A stretch of DNA of 37,122 bases from positions 1 to 37,122 of the IMG/VR virus record IMGVR_UViG_3300030451_002463, one strand, 5' to 3'. Positions within the stretch are counted from its first letter, which is position 1. Each line of letters begins with the position of its first letter. The notes beneath the pieces are model-generated. The model did not search any database. It was not told the origin of the DNA and worked only from the letters and a program-made list of their open reading frames with translations. Positions 26,252 to 32,558 of this stretch are shown one piece after another. This DNA is from a virus. A program made the translations under genes and the position numbers.

Positions 26252-26848
26252 ATGAGTAAGATAGATTTATCTAAACTAACGCAACCAACACCAGAAGATA
26301 GGATTAAACACAGACCTCAAAGAGGTAAGAATGGTAAAGAGTTTTTCATACAATACGTTGATGCACGATACTGCATGGATGTACTTGATGATGTGGTAGG
26401 TCCTGAAAACTGGAGTGATGATTACAAAGAAGTAAAGGGTTTGTTGATGTGTGGTGTATCCATCAATGTTAATGGAGTTAAAATAACAAAGTGGGACACT
26501 GGAACTGAAGCAAACTTTGAAGGAGAAAAGTCTATAGTTAGCGACTCATTTAAACGAGCGTGTGTTAAATGGGGTATAGCAAGGGATTTATACGATACTA
26601 AAAAGGCTGGGGGGAACGCTACTCCGAAACCACAAGGGGTTCCTAATGCCCCAGGTCCCCAGCCAGTCTCTCCAACAGCCAAACAAACAGAATACATACT
26701 AGACTTTGGTAAACATAGTGGCAAGTTTATCTCAGATGTTCCTCTTGATTATCTTAAATGGTTTTTAAATCAGAAGGATAATAAGAAGGATGAGAAAAAG
26801 TATAATGTATTTCTAAGTGAATACCACAAAAGAAAAACAAATGATTAA
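26252..26848 (+). CDS. Rad52-like single-strand annealing protein with DUF3820-like tail
   Basis: A 198-residue protein. Residues about 33-115 carry the Rad52/Rad22 core: YVDARYCMDVLDDVVGPENW, then GVSINVNGVKITKWDTGTEA, EKSIVSDSFKRACVKWGIAR and LY. Such proteins coat and anneal single-stranded DNA. A Gly/Pro-rich linker (120-143) leads to DFGKHSGKFISDVPLDYLKW (151-170), the DUF3820 motif also found at the C-terminus of exonuclease X. The exonuclease gene follows with an 8-base overlap, making a two-part recombination system. An AGGAGTAGC element precedes the start. Confidence 0.85.
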   Translation: MSKIDLSKLTQPTPEDRIKHRPQRGKNGKEFFIQYVDARYCMDVLDDVVGPENWSDDYKEVKGLLMCGVSINVNGVKITKWDTGTEANFEGEKSIVSDSFKRACVKWGIARDLYDTKKAGGNATPKPQGVPNAPGPQPVSPTAKQTEYILDFGKHSGKFISDVPLDYLKWFLNQKDNKKDEKKYNVFLSEYHKRKTND

Positions 26849-27575
26849 GCACGTTGAGGGAACTCGATATGGTAGGTTCTATGACATTGGGGATGGTATA
26901 TACGTCCCCAGTGTTACTACGGTTACTAGATATGGATGCCCTACACCTAACTACCTTCTAAAGTACATTGTGAACAACTCAAAGGGTGACTATGATAAAT
27001 ACCTAGAGACTAACTCTGAAGCACTTAGAGTGGGAACTGCTGTACACGATAATTGTGAGAAACTTTTGTTAGGTGAGGACTTACTTATTGAGAATGACCC
27101 AGAGGTACAGAAAGGTGTGATAAGTTTCTGTAAGTGGTATCAAGAGTATTTACCTAAAGTTATATCAGTAGAAGAGGTACTATACGCTAAGAACCATAGA
27201 CAAGGTAAGCTTATATGCCCTTTTGCAGGTAGATGTGACTTAGTGGTAGAGATGAACGATGAGACATGGATGATAGACCTCAAGACATCTAAGAGCTTAG
27301 AGGACTATACTTATGTAATTCAGCTTAGTATGTATAAAATGCTATGGGATATAAGACATCCAGAGAGACCAATAGATAGACTGGCTTTAGTACATTGTAA
27401 AAAGAACTTTATGGGTGCACAGCCTACAGCAAAAACAAAGCTTTTCAAAGAGGTAGAGTTTGATGAGAAGTCTGTGAAGGCAGCTGTAAGATTCTTTTAC
27501 AAGTACCAGGAAGCCTTTGACAATAAAGGAAACCTAAAAACACAACCAAAGTTACAGACTGAATTTAAACTATAG
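26841..27575 (+). CDS. RecB-like PD-(D/E)XK exonuclease
   Basis: A 244-residue protein with the Cas4/RecB-type nuclease motifs in order: GTAVHD (65-70), an acidic EE pair (111-112), GRCDL (130-134), IDLKTSK (145-151) and QLSMYKM (Q161, Y165). It should resect DNA ends to give single strands for the Rad52-like partner encoded just upstream. The ATG at 26841 overlaps the previous stop. A longer in-frame start at 26817 exists, but the sequence before MIKHVEG is simply the other gene read in a second frame. Confidence 0.85.
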   Translation: MIKHVEGTRYGRFYDIGDGIYVPSVTTVTRYGCPTPNYLLKYIVNNSKGDYDKYLETNSEALRVGTAVHDNCEKLLLGEDLLIENDPEVQKGVISFCKWYQEYLPKVISVEEVLYAKNHRQGKLICPFAGRCDLVVEMNDETWMIDLKTSKSLEDYTYVIQLSMYKMLWDIRHPERPIDRLALVHCKKNFMGAQPTAKTKLFKEVEFDEKSVKAAVRFFYKYQEAFDNKGNLKTQPKLQTEFKL

Positions 27576-27588
27576 GAGTAGCGATGAA
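27574..27588 (+). repeat. 15-bp ribosome-site repeat, left flank of methyltransferase
   Basis: AGGAGTAGCGATGAA contains the ribosome site, start codon and second codon start of the methyltransferase. The same 15 bases occur at 28464-28478 at the next gene start, so the methyltransferase is bounded by a perfect direct repeat. Confidence 0.9.
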
Positions 27589-28471
27589 TATTTTAAGTTT
27601 ATTTAATGGGATGAGTACAGGGCATACAGCTTTAGATAATGTAGGAATTAAAGTAGGTAAATATTATTCATCTGAAATAAAACCTGCAGCTATAAAATTA
27701 ACACAACACCATTATCCTGATACAATACAATTAGGAGATGTAACTAAATGGAAAGAATGGGATATTGATTGGGAATCAATAGATATGGTACTTAGTGGTA
27801 GTCCTTGTCAAGATTTGTCACAGATGGGAAAAATAAGTCACAAACATCAGAAGGGTTTAGATGGTAATCGTAGTAGTTTGTTTTGGGTGTTTGTAGATAT
27901 TCTAAATCATATTAAAGAATTAAATCCGAAAGTCCTATTTTTGCAAGAAAATGTAGGCTCTGCACCTAAAAAAGATGTAGGAATTATGTCAAGAGCATTA
28001 GGCGTATATCCAGTTAGAATTAACTCTAAATTAGTGACTGCACAATTAAGAGATAGATATTATTGGACAAATATAAAAACAAAAAAAGATGGGTTTTTTG
28101 GAGATGTTGTAACAGATATTCCACAACCCAAAGATAAAAAAATATTATTAAAAGATATTTTGATAAGTGGAAATACAGATAGAGAAAAACATACTTGCTT
28201 GATGGAGCATTATATAAATGCCTATACTACTAAAGATGATAAATATTTAAAAAATTTTGAAAAATTTATAATTAAAAGACCAAGTGGTATGGTTACAATT
28301 ATTAAAGAAGAAGAGTGCTTAAGGTTGGTTAATAAAATAGAAATGTGTAGGTTACAAGGCTTCCCTGATAATTGGTGTGATACATTGTCATATAGAGATA
28401 CAGGTAGTTTGTTGGGTGATGGGTGGACACTACCAATCATAGAACATATATTTAGCTTTATAAAGGAGTAG
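27584..28471 (+). CDS. DNA cytosine-C5 methyltransferase (Dnmt3-like phage type)
   Basis: A 295-residue enzyme that would transfer methyl from S-adenosylmethionine to C5 of cytosine. Motif I is LSLFNGMSTGHTALDNVG (4-21). The catalytic PC is in SGSPCQDLS (Cys75), the ENV motif is at 122-124, and QLRDRYYW (154-161) is motif VIII. GFPDNW and LLGDGWTLPIIEH form the C-terminal motifs, all close to the Dnmt3-like phage subgroup. No restriction enzyme accompanies it, so anti-restriction or self-marking is likely. Its target is unknown. The gene is more AT-rich and Lys/Ile-rich than its neighbours and is bounded by 15-bp repeats, suggesting transfer as a cassette. Its stop TAG lies inside the next ribosome element. 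Confidence 0.9.
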   Translation: MNILSLFNGMSTGHTALDNVGIKVGKYYSSEIKPAAIKLTQHHYPDTIQLGDVTKWKEWDIDWESIDMVLSGSPCQDLSQMGKISHKHQKGLDGNRSSLFWVFVDILNHIKELNPKVLFLQENVGSAPKKDVGIMSRALGVYPVRINSKLVTAQLRDRYYWTNIKTKKDGFFGDVVTDIPQPKDKKILLKDILISGNTDREKHTCLMEHYINAYTTKDDKYLKNFEKFIIKRPSGMVTIIKEEECLRLVNKIEMCRLQGFPDNWCDTLSYRDTGSLLGDGWTLPIIEHIFSFIKE

Positions 28472-28478
28472 CGATGAA
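28464..28478 (+). repeat. 15-bp ribosome-site repeat, right flank of methyltransferase
   Basis: Identical to 27574-27588. Here it supplies the stop codon of the methyltransferase (TAG at 28469-28471) and the ribosome site and start of the replication gene (ATG 28474). Confidence 0.9.
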
Positions 28479-29157
28479 CGATTATATAGTAATACCAGGC
28501 AGTATTTTAAGGGATGATAACCTTACCTATATGCAGAAGCTTATACTAGCTAAAATCACTAATTTAGATAACGATAAGGGGTGTTTTGCAACCAACAAAT
28601 ACTTTGCAAGACTATTATCTACATCTATAAATAGTGTATCAAAGACAATAAACCAGTTAAAAAGTATGGGATTAATTGAAGTAGAAATAACAAACAATAC
28701 AGACAGAAGTATAACTCTCGCCAAAAAGTGTAGGGGGGATGTCGTAAAAGTTGAGGGGGGGTCGCCTAAAAGTGTAGGGTCTCCCGATACTATTAATATA
28801 GATACTAATATAGATAATAATAAAATATATAAAAGTTTTATTGATTGGTGGAAATTATATGACAAAAAAGTTGGCAAGGACAAGGCTCTTAAGTTCTGGA
28901 CTAAGAAACTTGACCAGTCTCTAGTGGATGATATTATGAACCACACCAAGCGTTATGTAAAAGCTACTGATAAGCAGTACAGAAAGAATCCATACACTTA
29001 CCTGTACAATAGTTCATGGGAAGATGAGATAATGAACGAGGTAGAGGAAGTAAAGTCAAATCCACTAGAAGACCAAAAAAGATTAAGGCTATACAATCAA
29101 ATGAACAATACAGACTTTCAATCAATAGAGGAAGCAAGAGCTCATGCCAATGGTTAA
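28474..29157 (+). CDS. Helix-turn-helix replication initiator-like protein (lambda O / DnaD-like role)
   Basis: A 227-residue protein. Residues about 6-75 (IPGSILRDDNLTYMQKLILA, CFATNKYFARLLSTSINSVS, KTINQLKSMGLIEVE) form a winged helix-turn-helix of the type found in phage replication proteins. A low-complexity linker (about 82-125) follows. The C-terminal part (FIDWWKLYDKKVGKDKALKF, then KNPYTYLYNSSWEDEI) matches the partner-binding end of such proteins. The linker DNA carries iteron-like repeats and an AT-rich tract, so the gene probably contains its own origin. No phage helicase, primase or polymerase was found, so it would recruit host replication proteins. Its ATG lies in the AGGAGTAGCGATGAA repeat. 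Confidence 0.8.
   Translation: MNDYIVIPGSILRDDNLTYMQKLILAKITNLDNDKGCFATNKYFARLLSTSINSVSKTINQLKSMGLIEVEITNNTDRSITLAKKCRGDVVKVEGGSPKSVGSPDTINIDTNIDNNKIYKSFIDWWKLYDKKVGKDKALKFWTKKLDQSLVDDIMNHTKRYVKATDKQYRKNPYTYLYNSSWEDEIMNEVEEVKSNPLEDQKRLRLYNQMNNTDFQSIEEARAHANG
28718..28850. other. Candidate replication origin: three iterons plus AT-rich tract
   Basis: Three imperfect repeats lie head to tail at 28718-28741, 28742-28761 and 28762-28786, each with TCG, an A-run, GTGTAGGG or GTTGAGGG, and a G-run. They are followed by an almost pure A/T stretch (28787-28850) that includes TAATATAGATA twice (28794-28804 and 28806-28816, 12-base period). Iterons next to an AT-rich unwinding element inside the linker of the initiator gene is the lambda O layout. 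Confidence 0.6.
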
Positions 29158-29551
29158 ACTAGGTGATGCTATGCGACCACTTACAAGTAAGTTTGATATT
29201 GATTTAAGCTTAGGAGAGAAGTATGAAGACTCTCTTGCTCAGATATTAACCATATCCAAGATAGAAGTTAAAGCAGAAATAGATAAGTGGAGAGATACAG
29301 GTAACATAGCTATAGAGATTAGATGTAATGGAAAGCTATCTGGATTATCTGTAACTAAAGCAGACCACTGGTGTCATGTTTTATCGCACAAGAATGAAAT
29401 TAAAATGATATTAATATTCCCTATAGAAGAACTAAAAAGAATAGTTAGGGAGCTAGTAGACAAAAAAGAAGCTAAGGTAGTTATGGGTGGTGATAATAAT
29501 AAATCACAGCTCGTACTGGTACCCTTAGATAAACTGAAAGGAGTAGCATGA
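29144..29551 (+). CDS. Small PD-(D/E)XK-like nuclease candidate
   Basis: A 135-residue protein. The pattern FDIDLSLGEKYEDSLAQIL, IEVKAEIDKWRDTGNIAIEI, GKLSGLSVTKADHWCHVL and IFPIEELKRIVREL resembles a phage family with a PD-(D/E)XK fold. In it, an Asp/Glu helix is followed by an E-x-K strand, a T-G-N-x-x-x-E strand and S-G-x-x-x-x-x-A-D-x-W. It may process DNA ends or junctions. It overlaps the initiator gene by 14 bases, and ATG 29150 is an alternative start. Its C-terminal KGVA is encoded by the ribosome element of the next gene. Confidence 0.6.
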   Translation: MPMVKLGDAMRPLTSKFDIDLSLGEKYEDSLAQILTISKIEVKAEIDKWRDTGNIAIEIRCNGKLSGLSVTKADHWCHVLSHKNEIKMILIFPIEELKRIVRELVDKKEAKVVMGGDNNKSQLVLVPLDKLKGVA

Positions 29552-29646
29552 AATACAGAGATGAATTAGAGTTAATAATAATGATAGGAATGCTAGTGGC
29601 AGGAACTATTGGGTTAGTAATGTTAGTGAGGTCAGCATGGATATAA
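29548..29646 (+). CDS. Small single-pass membrane protein
   Basis: A 32-residue product whose middle (LIIMIGMLVAGTIGLVMLV) is one transmembrane helix, with a charged N-terminus (MKYRDE). Its ATG overlaps the previous stop (ATGA) and follows the AAAGGAGTAGC element at the standard spacing, which supports a real gene despite its size. It overlaps the next start by 10 bases. Function unknown. Confidence 0.65.
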   Translation: MKYRDELELIIMIGMLVAGTIGLVMLVRSAWI

Positions 29647-29993
29647 TAAAAAGAATTGAAGAGATATATCCAGAGTGTACAGATGCCTTAATGAATAACT
29701 TTGATAGAGCATACGACCTTTGGGCGAGAAAACAGTCAGACTACGGTGACTCTAATATCCGACTTGGGCTTGACCTAAACTCCTCCTCATCCGAGCGTTC
29801 GCAAAACAATAGGTTAGCCCAGTTGGGTGTAGTCATAAGAATGAATGACAAAATTAGCAGATTAATAAACCTGTATAAGAAAAACATGGAAGATACATCT
29901 GCTGTAACAGAATCAATAGAAGACACAGCTCTTGATATAATGAACTACGCTAATATGCTGATGGTATTGCGTCAAAATAAGTGGGGTAAATAA
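29637..29993 (+). CDS. Nmad1 (DUF1599)-like protein
   Basis: A 118-residue protein. The segments ARKQSDYGDSNIRLGL, AQLGVVIRMNDKISRLINLY and TESIEDTALDIMNYANMLMV match DUF1599, also named nucleotide modification associated domain 1, an all-helical domain found near nucleotide-modifying enzymes in phages. A role with modified or scavenged nucleotides is suggested by the family name only. No thymidylate synthase-like gene is present here. It ends one base before the next start. Confidence 0.75.
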   Translation: MDIIKRIEEIYPECTDALMNNFDRAYDLWARKQSDYGDSNIRLGLDLNSSSSERSQNNRLAQLGVVIRMNDKISRLINLYKKNMEDTSAVTESIEDTALDIMNYANMLMVLRQNKWGK

Positions 29994-29994
29994 A

Positions 29995-30273
29995 ATGACA
30001 ATTAAAGACTTTAGAAAACTAGATAATGGTGGCAAGGTAAAGGGTTTCATGACTATCGTAACAAACGAGGGTTTTGAAATGAAGAACTTTAAGCTGATAG
30101 AAGGAGCTAATGGTTTATTTGTTGGTGCACCTAGCCAGAAAGGTACTGACAAAGAAGGAAACGAGAAGTGGTATGATATGGTGTGGATTCCTAAAGAACT
30201 AAATGAACAGCTTGTAGACCTTGTTGCTAATGAGGTAGACATGAACCAAGAGTCAAACCCTGTACCATTTTAA
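29995..30273 (+). CDS. SpoVG-like protein
   Basis: A 92-residue protein. MTIKDFRKLDNGGKVKGFMT, FEMKNFKLIEGANGLFVGAP, SQKGT and KWYDMVWIPKELNEQL follow the SpoVG pattern: VxxFxLIxGxxGLFVxxPSxK, then a short loop and DIVxP. SpoVG-family proteins bind nucleic acid in bacteria, and phages carry related copies of uncertain role. It sits in the DNA-metabolism block, and its stop overlaps the next ATG (TAATG). Confidence 0.75.
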   Translation: MTIKDFRKLDNGGKVKGFMTIVTNEGFEMKNFKLIEGANGLFVGAPSQKGTDKEGNEKWYDMVWIPKELNEQLVDLVANEVDMNQESNPVPF

Positions 30274-30533
30274 TGTGGACAGGGACAACCACGAGAGGTA
30301 AAGTTGTGTATGTACAGAGAGAAGAACTAGAAAAAGCACACTCTAAAATAATGGAGCAAAATAAACAGCTCTTGAAAAAGATAAGTGAAATGTCTATATT
30401 ATGGGAGCAAACATTAAACATACTTCTGTCATATAATCCGAAACTAGCAGAACAAACTAAAGAAGAGTTGGAGAAGATTAATGAACAGACAAGCGATATC
30501 AACGATAAATCCAGAAGCGATATTTCTGGATGA
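30273..30533 (+). CDS. Small coiled-coil protein, unknown
   Basis: An 86-residue, mainly helical product. The segment REELEKAHSKIMEQNKQLLK is a clear coiled coil, and the C-terminus is Glu/Asn/Asp-rich. Translation is coupled to the SpoVG-like gene through TAATG, and it overlaps the next gene by 53 bases in a different frame. No family recognised. Confidence 0.55.
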   Translation: MWTGTTTRGKVVYVQREELEKAHSKIMEQNKQLLKKISEMSILWEQTLNILLSYNPKLAEQTKEELEKINEQTSDINDKSRSDISG

Positions 30534-30744
30534 TGCTTTTGACCAAGCAATCCTAGGCGTAGCAAATGACGCTGATGGAGACCTTGTTGCAGTATATAGT
30601 CAGAAAGAATGTATTAGCATTTTAAACGTAGATGGCATAGAAGACGAGGACTTTGATTTTTTATGGGCTACGTTTATAGAAACATCCAGGGGTAAGGGAG
30701 CTCCAATAATATTCACACATCTATGGGAATTTTGTGAACACTAA
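30481..30744 (+). CDS. Conserved hypothetical phage protein
   Basis: An 87-residue acidic protein. NPEAIFLDDAFDQAILGVAN, VAVYSQKECISIL and KGAPIIFTH match a short protein often found in phage early regions (PEA-x-x-LDGFD-x-A-x-x-GI, then VYDY-x-K-x-I-x-x-L). Its function is unknown to me. GGAGA precedes the ATG by a usable distance. The following GTG start lies inside its last codons. Confidence 0.7.
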   Translation: MNRQAISTINPEAIFLDDAFDQAILGVANDADGDLVAVYSQKECISILNVDGIEDEDFDFLWATFIETSRGKGAPIIFTHLWEFCEH

Positions 30745-30925
30745 AACATGGAAGCTTATACAATACTGGAGAAATAAATATAACTCAACACCTAATGGCT
30801 GGGCAGTAGCATATATGGTAGGTGAGGAGTATGTATCAGATGTAAGTAAGCAATCACCATCAAAAAGAAATGTCAAGAGTAACAAGAAGACTAAAGAACC
30901 AGCCTTTGACTTGCAAGATGTGTAA
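30734..30925 (+). CDS. Small hypothetical protein
   Basis: A 63-residue protein starting at GTG within the end of the previous gene. The N-terminal half is aromatic and folded-looking (WKLIQYWRNKYNSTPNGWAV), the C-terminal half basic and disordered. Coupling to the upstream gene is the main support. It overlaps a Cys-pair gene downstream by 56 bases. No family recognised. Confidence 0.5.
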   Translation: MNTKTWKLIQYWRNKYNSTPNGWAVAYMVGEEYVSDVSKQSPSKRNVKSNKKTKEPAFDLQDV

Positions 30926-31055
30926 AACCTACACGCTTGGTAAGCCAGTTTACGAGTATATGTTTTGGGGTGACCCAGAGCCAATAAAAATATGCCAAAA
31001 ATGTGCAAAGAGAGAGCATGGAAGTAGAAATAAAAGACCACTGCCAGAATTATAG
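30870..31055 (+). CDS. Small zinc-ribbon-like protein
   Basis: A 61-residue basic protein with CKMC (15-18) and CQKC (42-45), a two-knuckle Cys4 arrangement likely to hold one zinc ion. Between them is a short aromatic loop (YEYMFWGDPEPIKI). The ATG has only a weak A-rich upstream site and lies inside the previous frame. The Cys pattern supports a real protein; a nucleic-acid-binding role is inferred. Confidence 0.55.
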   Translation: MSRVTRRLKNQPLTCKMCKTYTLGKPVYEYMFWGDPEPIKICQKCAKREHGSRNKRPLPEL

Positions 31056-31158
31056 GGAAGCAGAGATGCTTTCAAGTCGAAAAGGAGAATCGAGGAAGGG
31101 CAAATTGTTAACAGGAGCTTGTTATAATTTGGTGCAAACCTTCCTCTTGACTCCATGA
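31018..31158 (+). CDS. Possible 46-residue protein overlapping an RNA hairpin
   Basis: The frame starts at ATG 31018 inside the previous gene and ends in ATGA with the next gene's start (31155), the coupling typical of this genome. The product (MEVEIKDHCQNYREAEMLSS start) has no recognised features. Its second half coincides with a long inverted repeat, so these bases could instead be a structured RNA. Both readings are open. Confidence 0.35.
   Translation: MEVEIKDHCQNYREAEMLSSRKGESRKGKLLTGACYNLVQTFLLTP
31075..31152. other. Long imperfect RNA hairpin of unknown role
   Basis: The main stem is GAGGAAGG (31092-31099) with CCTTCCTC (31139-31146), perfect 8 bp. Inside, AAATT (31102-31106) pairs AATTT (31126-31130) and TAACA (31109-31113) pairs TGTTA (31120-31124) around a GGAGCT loop. 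Outside, AGTCGA (31075-31080) can pair TTGACT (31147-31152) with one G-T pair. No T-tract follows on the plus strand, so it is not an ordinary terminator. It does not fit a tRNA. Confidence 0.55.
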
Positions 31159-31403
31159 TAACAATGTTATCCATATACGCCCCACTGATTTTCACACTAC
31201 ACGCATCACACGAACTATATAATTTTAATAACCCCAGAATTGACCCCAGAGGTACTTACATTCTACTTCAATGGGAGCCAGATGATTTTTACGCAGATGT
31301 AAATAATATTTATAGACCATACTTAAAGGCTAAAGCAGATAACTACTTTAAAAGAAAAGCAAGGATAAAATATTGGCAAAGAAAACAGCTAGGCAGAGAG
31401 TAG
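31155..31403 (+). CDS. Hypothetical protein
   Basis: An 82-residue protein with a hydrophobic N-terminus (MLSIYAPLIFTLHA from the second ATG at 31164) and a charged aromatic C-terminal half (WEPDDFYADVNNIYRPYLKA, then KARIKYWQRK). No ribosome site precedes either ATG, so translation is probably coupled through the ATGA at 31155. The NinG-like gene starts inside its end. No family recognised. Confidence 0.55.
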   Translation: MITMLSIYAPLIFTLHASHELYNFNNPRIDPRGTYILLQWEPDDFYADVNNIYRPYLKAKADNYFKRKARIKYWQRKQLGRE

Positions 31404-31771
31404 TAAAAAGACTGGATGATGTTACATCCAAATATATTAGAGAGCGTGATGCAAAGTGCGTCCAATGCCAGACCACTGAAAACCTCACTAATGGGCACGT
31501 CTTCTCCAGAAGGTCGTACTCAACGAGGTGGGACATATCTAAGGATGGTAATTGTCATACTCAGTGCTGGGGCTGTAACTTTAAGCATTCTAAAGATAAC
31601 TACGATTATTTTAAATGGTATGTAGATACATTTTCTAAAGATAGGTTTGAGAACCTACGCTTTAGATACAAAGAGACTAAGAAGTATACTACAATAGAAT
31701 TAGAGGAGTTGTATGAGGAACTAACCTTAGCATATAAGGAGTTACTAAGTGAAAACCAGACTAACCAATAA
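31373..31771 (+). CDS. NinG-like HNH recombination nuclease
   Basis: A 132-residue protein. CVQCQTTENLTNGHVFSRRS, STRWDISKDGNCHTQCWGCN and SKDNYDYFKWYV give the paired Cys and NGH...N...C-x-x-C layout of NinG/Rap-like HNH proteins, which act on branched recombination intermediates in lambda. It starts at TTG with AAGGA about 9 bases upstream (no ATG is available near the conserved start). In context it could resolve structures made by the Rad52-like and exonuclease pair. Confidence 0.78.
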   Translation: MAKKTARQRVVKRLDDVTSKYIRERDAKCVQCQTTENLTNGHVFSRRSYSTRWDISKDGNCHTQCWGCNFKHSKDNYDYFKWYVDTFSKDRFENLRFRYKETKKYTTIELEELYEELTLAYKELLSENQTNQ

Positions 31772-31955
31772 AGATAGGATAATTGATTCATTAGACGCTA
31801 CCCTAAGAGACCTAGAGATAAGGGCTTGTTGGGTCGGTTTAAAGGCTACAGAGATGAACTACACGCAGAAGCTAGAGTACGTTATGTCATTCTGGAGCGT
31901 AAGCAAAGAAACTGCAGAGAAGGCATTGTATAGTGACAAAACTATCAGCCAGTGA
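31749..31955 (+). CDS. Small hypothetical helical protein
   Basis: A 68-residue protein starting at GTG inside the end of the NinG-like gene, with AAGGAG upstream. It is helical, with LEYVMSFWSVSKETAEKALY possibly forming a short helix-turn-helix-like unit at the C-terminus. The next gene begins at a GTG inside its end. A transcription or DNA-binding role is only a possibility. Confidence 0.5.
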   Translation: MKTRLTNKDRIIDSLDATLRDLEIRACWVGLKATEMNYTQKLEYVMSFWSVSKETAEKALYSDKTISQ

Positions 31956-32364
31956 TAAGGGATATGTAGGAGAGCTATTCTGTGTCTTTTATTTGAACTT
32001 GCACAACTACTCAGCAATGATAGTTCCAAATCGTAGACCCTACGATGTAGCGATGGAACACGATGGAAAACTTATTAAGGTGCAAGTAAAGACCAGTACC
32101 TATAAGAACCATGAGAAGAAGGGATATGATGCTGGGTACTGCTATAGCATTAACAGACGTAGTAGGATTACAAAGAACAATAAAGTCTTCCACTACTATG
32201 AGAATTACAATGATTTTGATTGTGATATATTTGCGTTTGTTCAGCCCAGACTTTATAAGATTGCGTTCTTCCATGTAAAGCAGATTGATGTGAAGTACAG
32301 AAAGATATTAAGACCAGAACACTTTGAGGATTATCCGATTGAGAAGGCTTTGGAGTATATGTAA
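31933..32364 (+). CDS. PD-(D/E)XK endonuclease-like protein
   Basis: A 143-residue protein starting at GTG. KGYVGELFCVFYLNLH (conserved Glu), NRRPYDVAMEHDGKLIKVQV and KTS carry the E...P-x-D...(Q/E)-V-K-T pattern of the PD-(D/E)XK_5 family, related to intron endonucleases and resolvases. The rest is basic and aromatic (GYCYSINRRSR, CDIFAFVQPRLYKIAF). It likely cuts DNA, perhaps junctions or host DNA. It is the last plus-strand gene before the convergent terminator. Confidence 0.75.
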   Translation: MTKLSASDKGYVGELFCVFYLNLHNYSAMIVPNRRPYDVAMEHDGKLIKVQVKTSTYKNHEKKGYDAGYCYSINRRSRITKNNKVFHYYENYNDFDCDIFAFVQPRLYKIAFFHVKQIDVKYRKILRPEHFEDYPIEKALEYM

Positions 32365-32388
32365 AAAAGGGAGCCGAAGCCCCCTTTT
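32365..32388. terminator. Bidirectional terminator between convergent operons
   Basis: AAAAGGGAGC (32365-32374) pairs with GCCCCCTTTT (32379-32388) around a CGAA tetraloop, with one A-C mismatch. TTTTCT ends the plus-strand copy, and the A-run on the left becomes a U-run for the minus-strand transcript. It lies directly after the plus-strand stop at 32364 and just beyond the last minus-strand gene, so it can stop both. Confidence 0.88.
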
Positions 32389-32411
32389 CTATTGCTGATT
32401 TGTGAACCTAG

Positions 32412-32558
32412 TTATTCTCGTGCATCTATACACTTAACACATAGAGGTAAATCAAAACCATCATCCTCAGTTTCAAGTATAGTATACCACTCAACATCAT
32501 CCTTAAGCTCTTCACAATCAAAGCATCTTTCAAAAGCAGGAAGTATAGTTAAAGCCAT
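32412..32558 (-). CDS. Small Cys4 zinc-ribbon-like protein
   Basis: A 48-residue acidic protein with CFDC (12-15) and CVKC (40-43), a likely zinc knuckle pair. The minus-strand ATG (32558) overlaps the upstream stop as TAATG and follows GGAAGGAG. It is the last gene of the inverted cassette, next to the bidirectional terminator. Function unknown. Confidence 0.65.
   Translation of the reverse strand: MALTILPAFERCFDCEELKDDVEWYTILETEDDGFDLPLCVKCIDARE

Noticed and set aside
28733-28779. G-quadruplex in the initiator gene
   Set aside because: There are only three separate G-runs; a fourth requires splitting one run, so the iteron reading is stronger.
31075-31154. tRNA-like segment ending in CCA
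   Set aside because: An outer stem and a CCA are present, but there is no T-loop (TTCRA), no 7-base anticodon loop and no D-arm, so it is not a tRNA.
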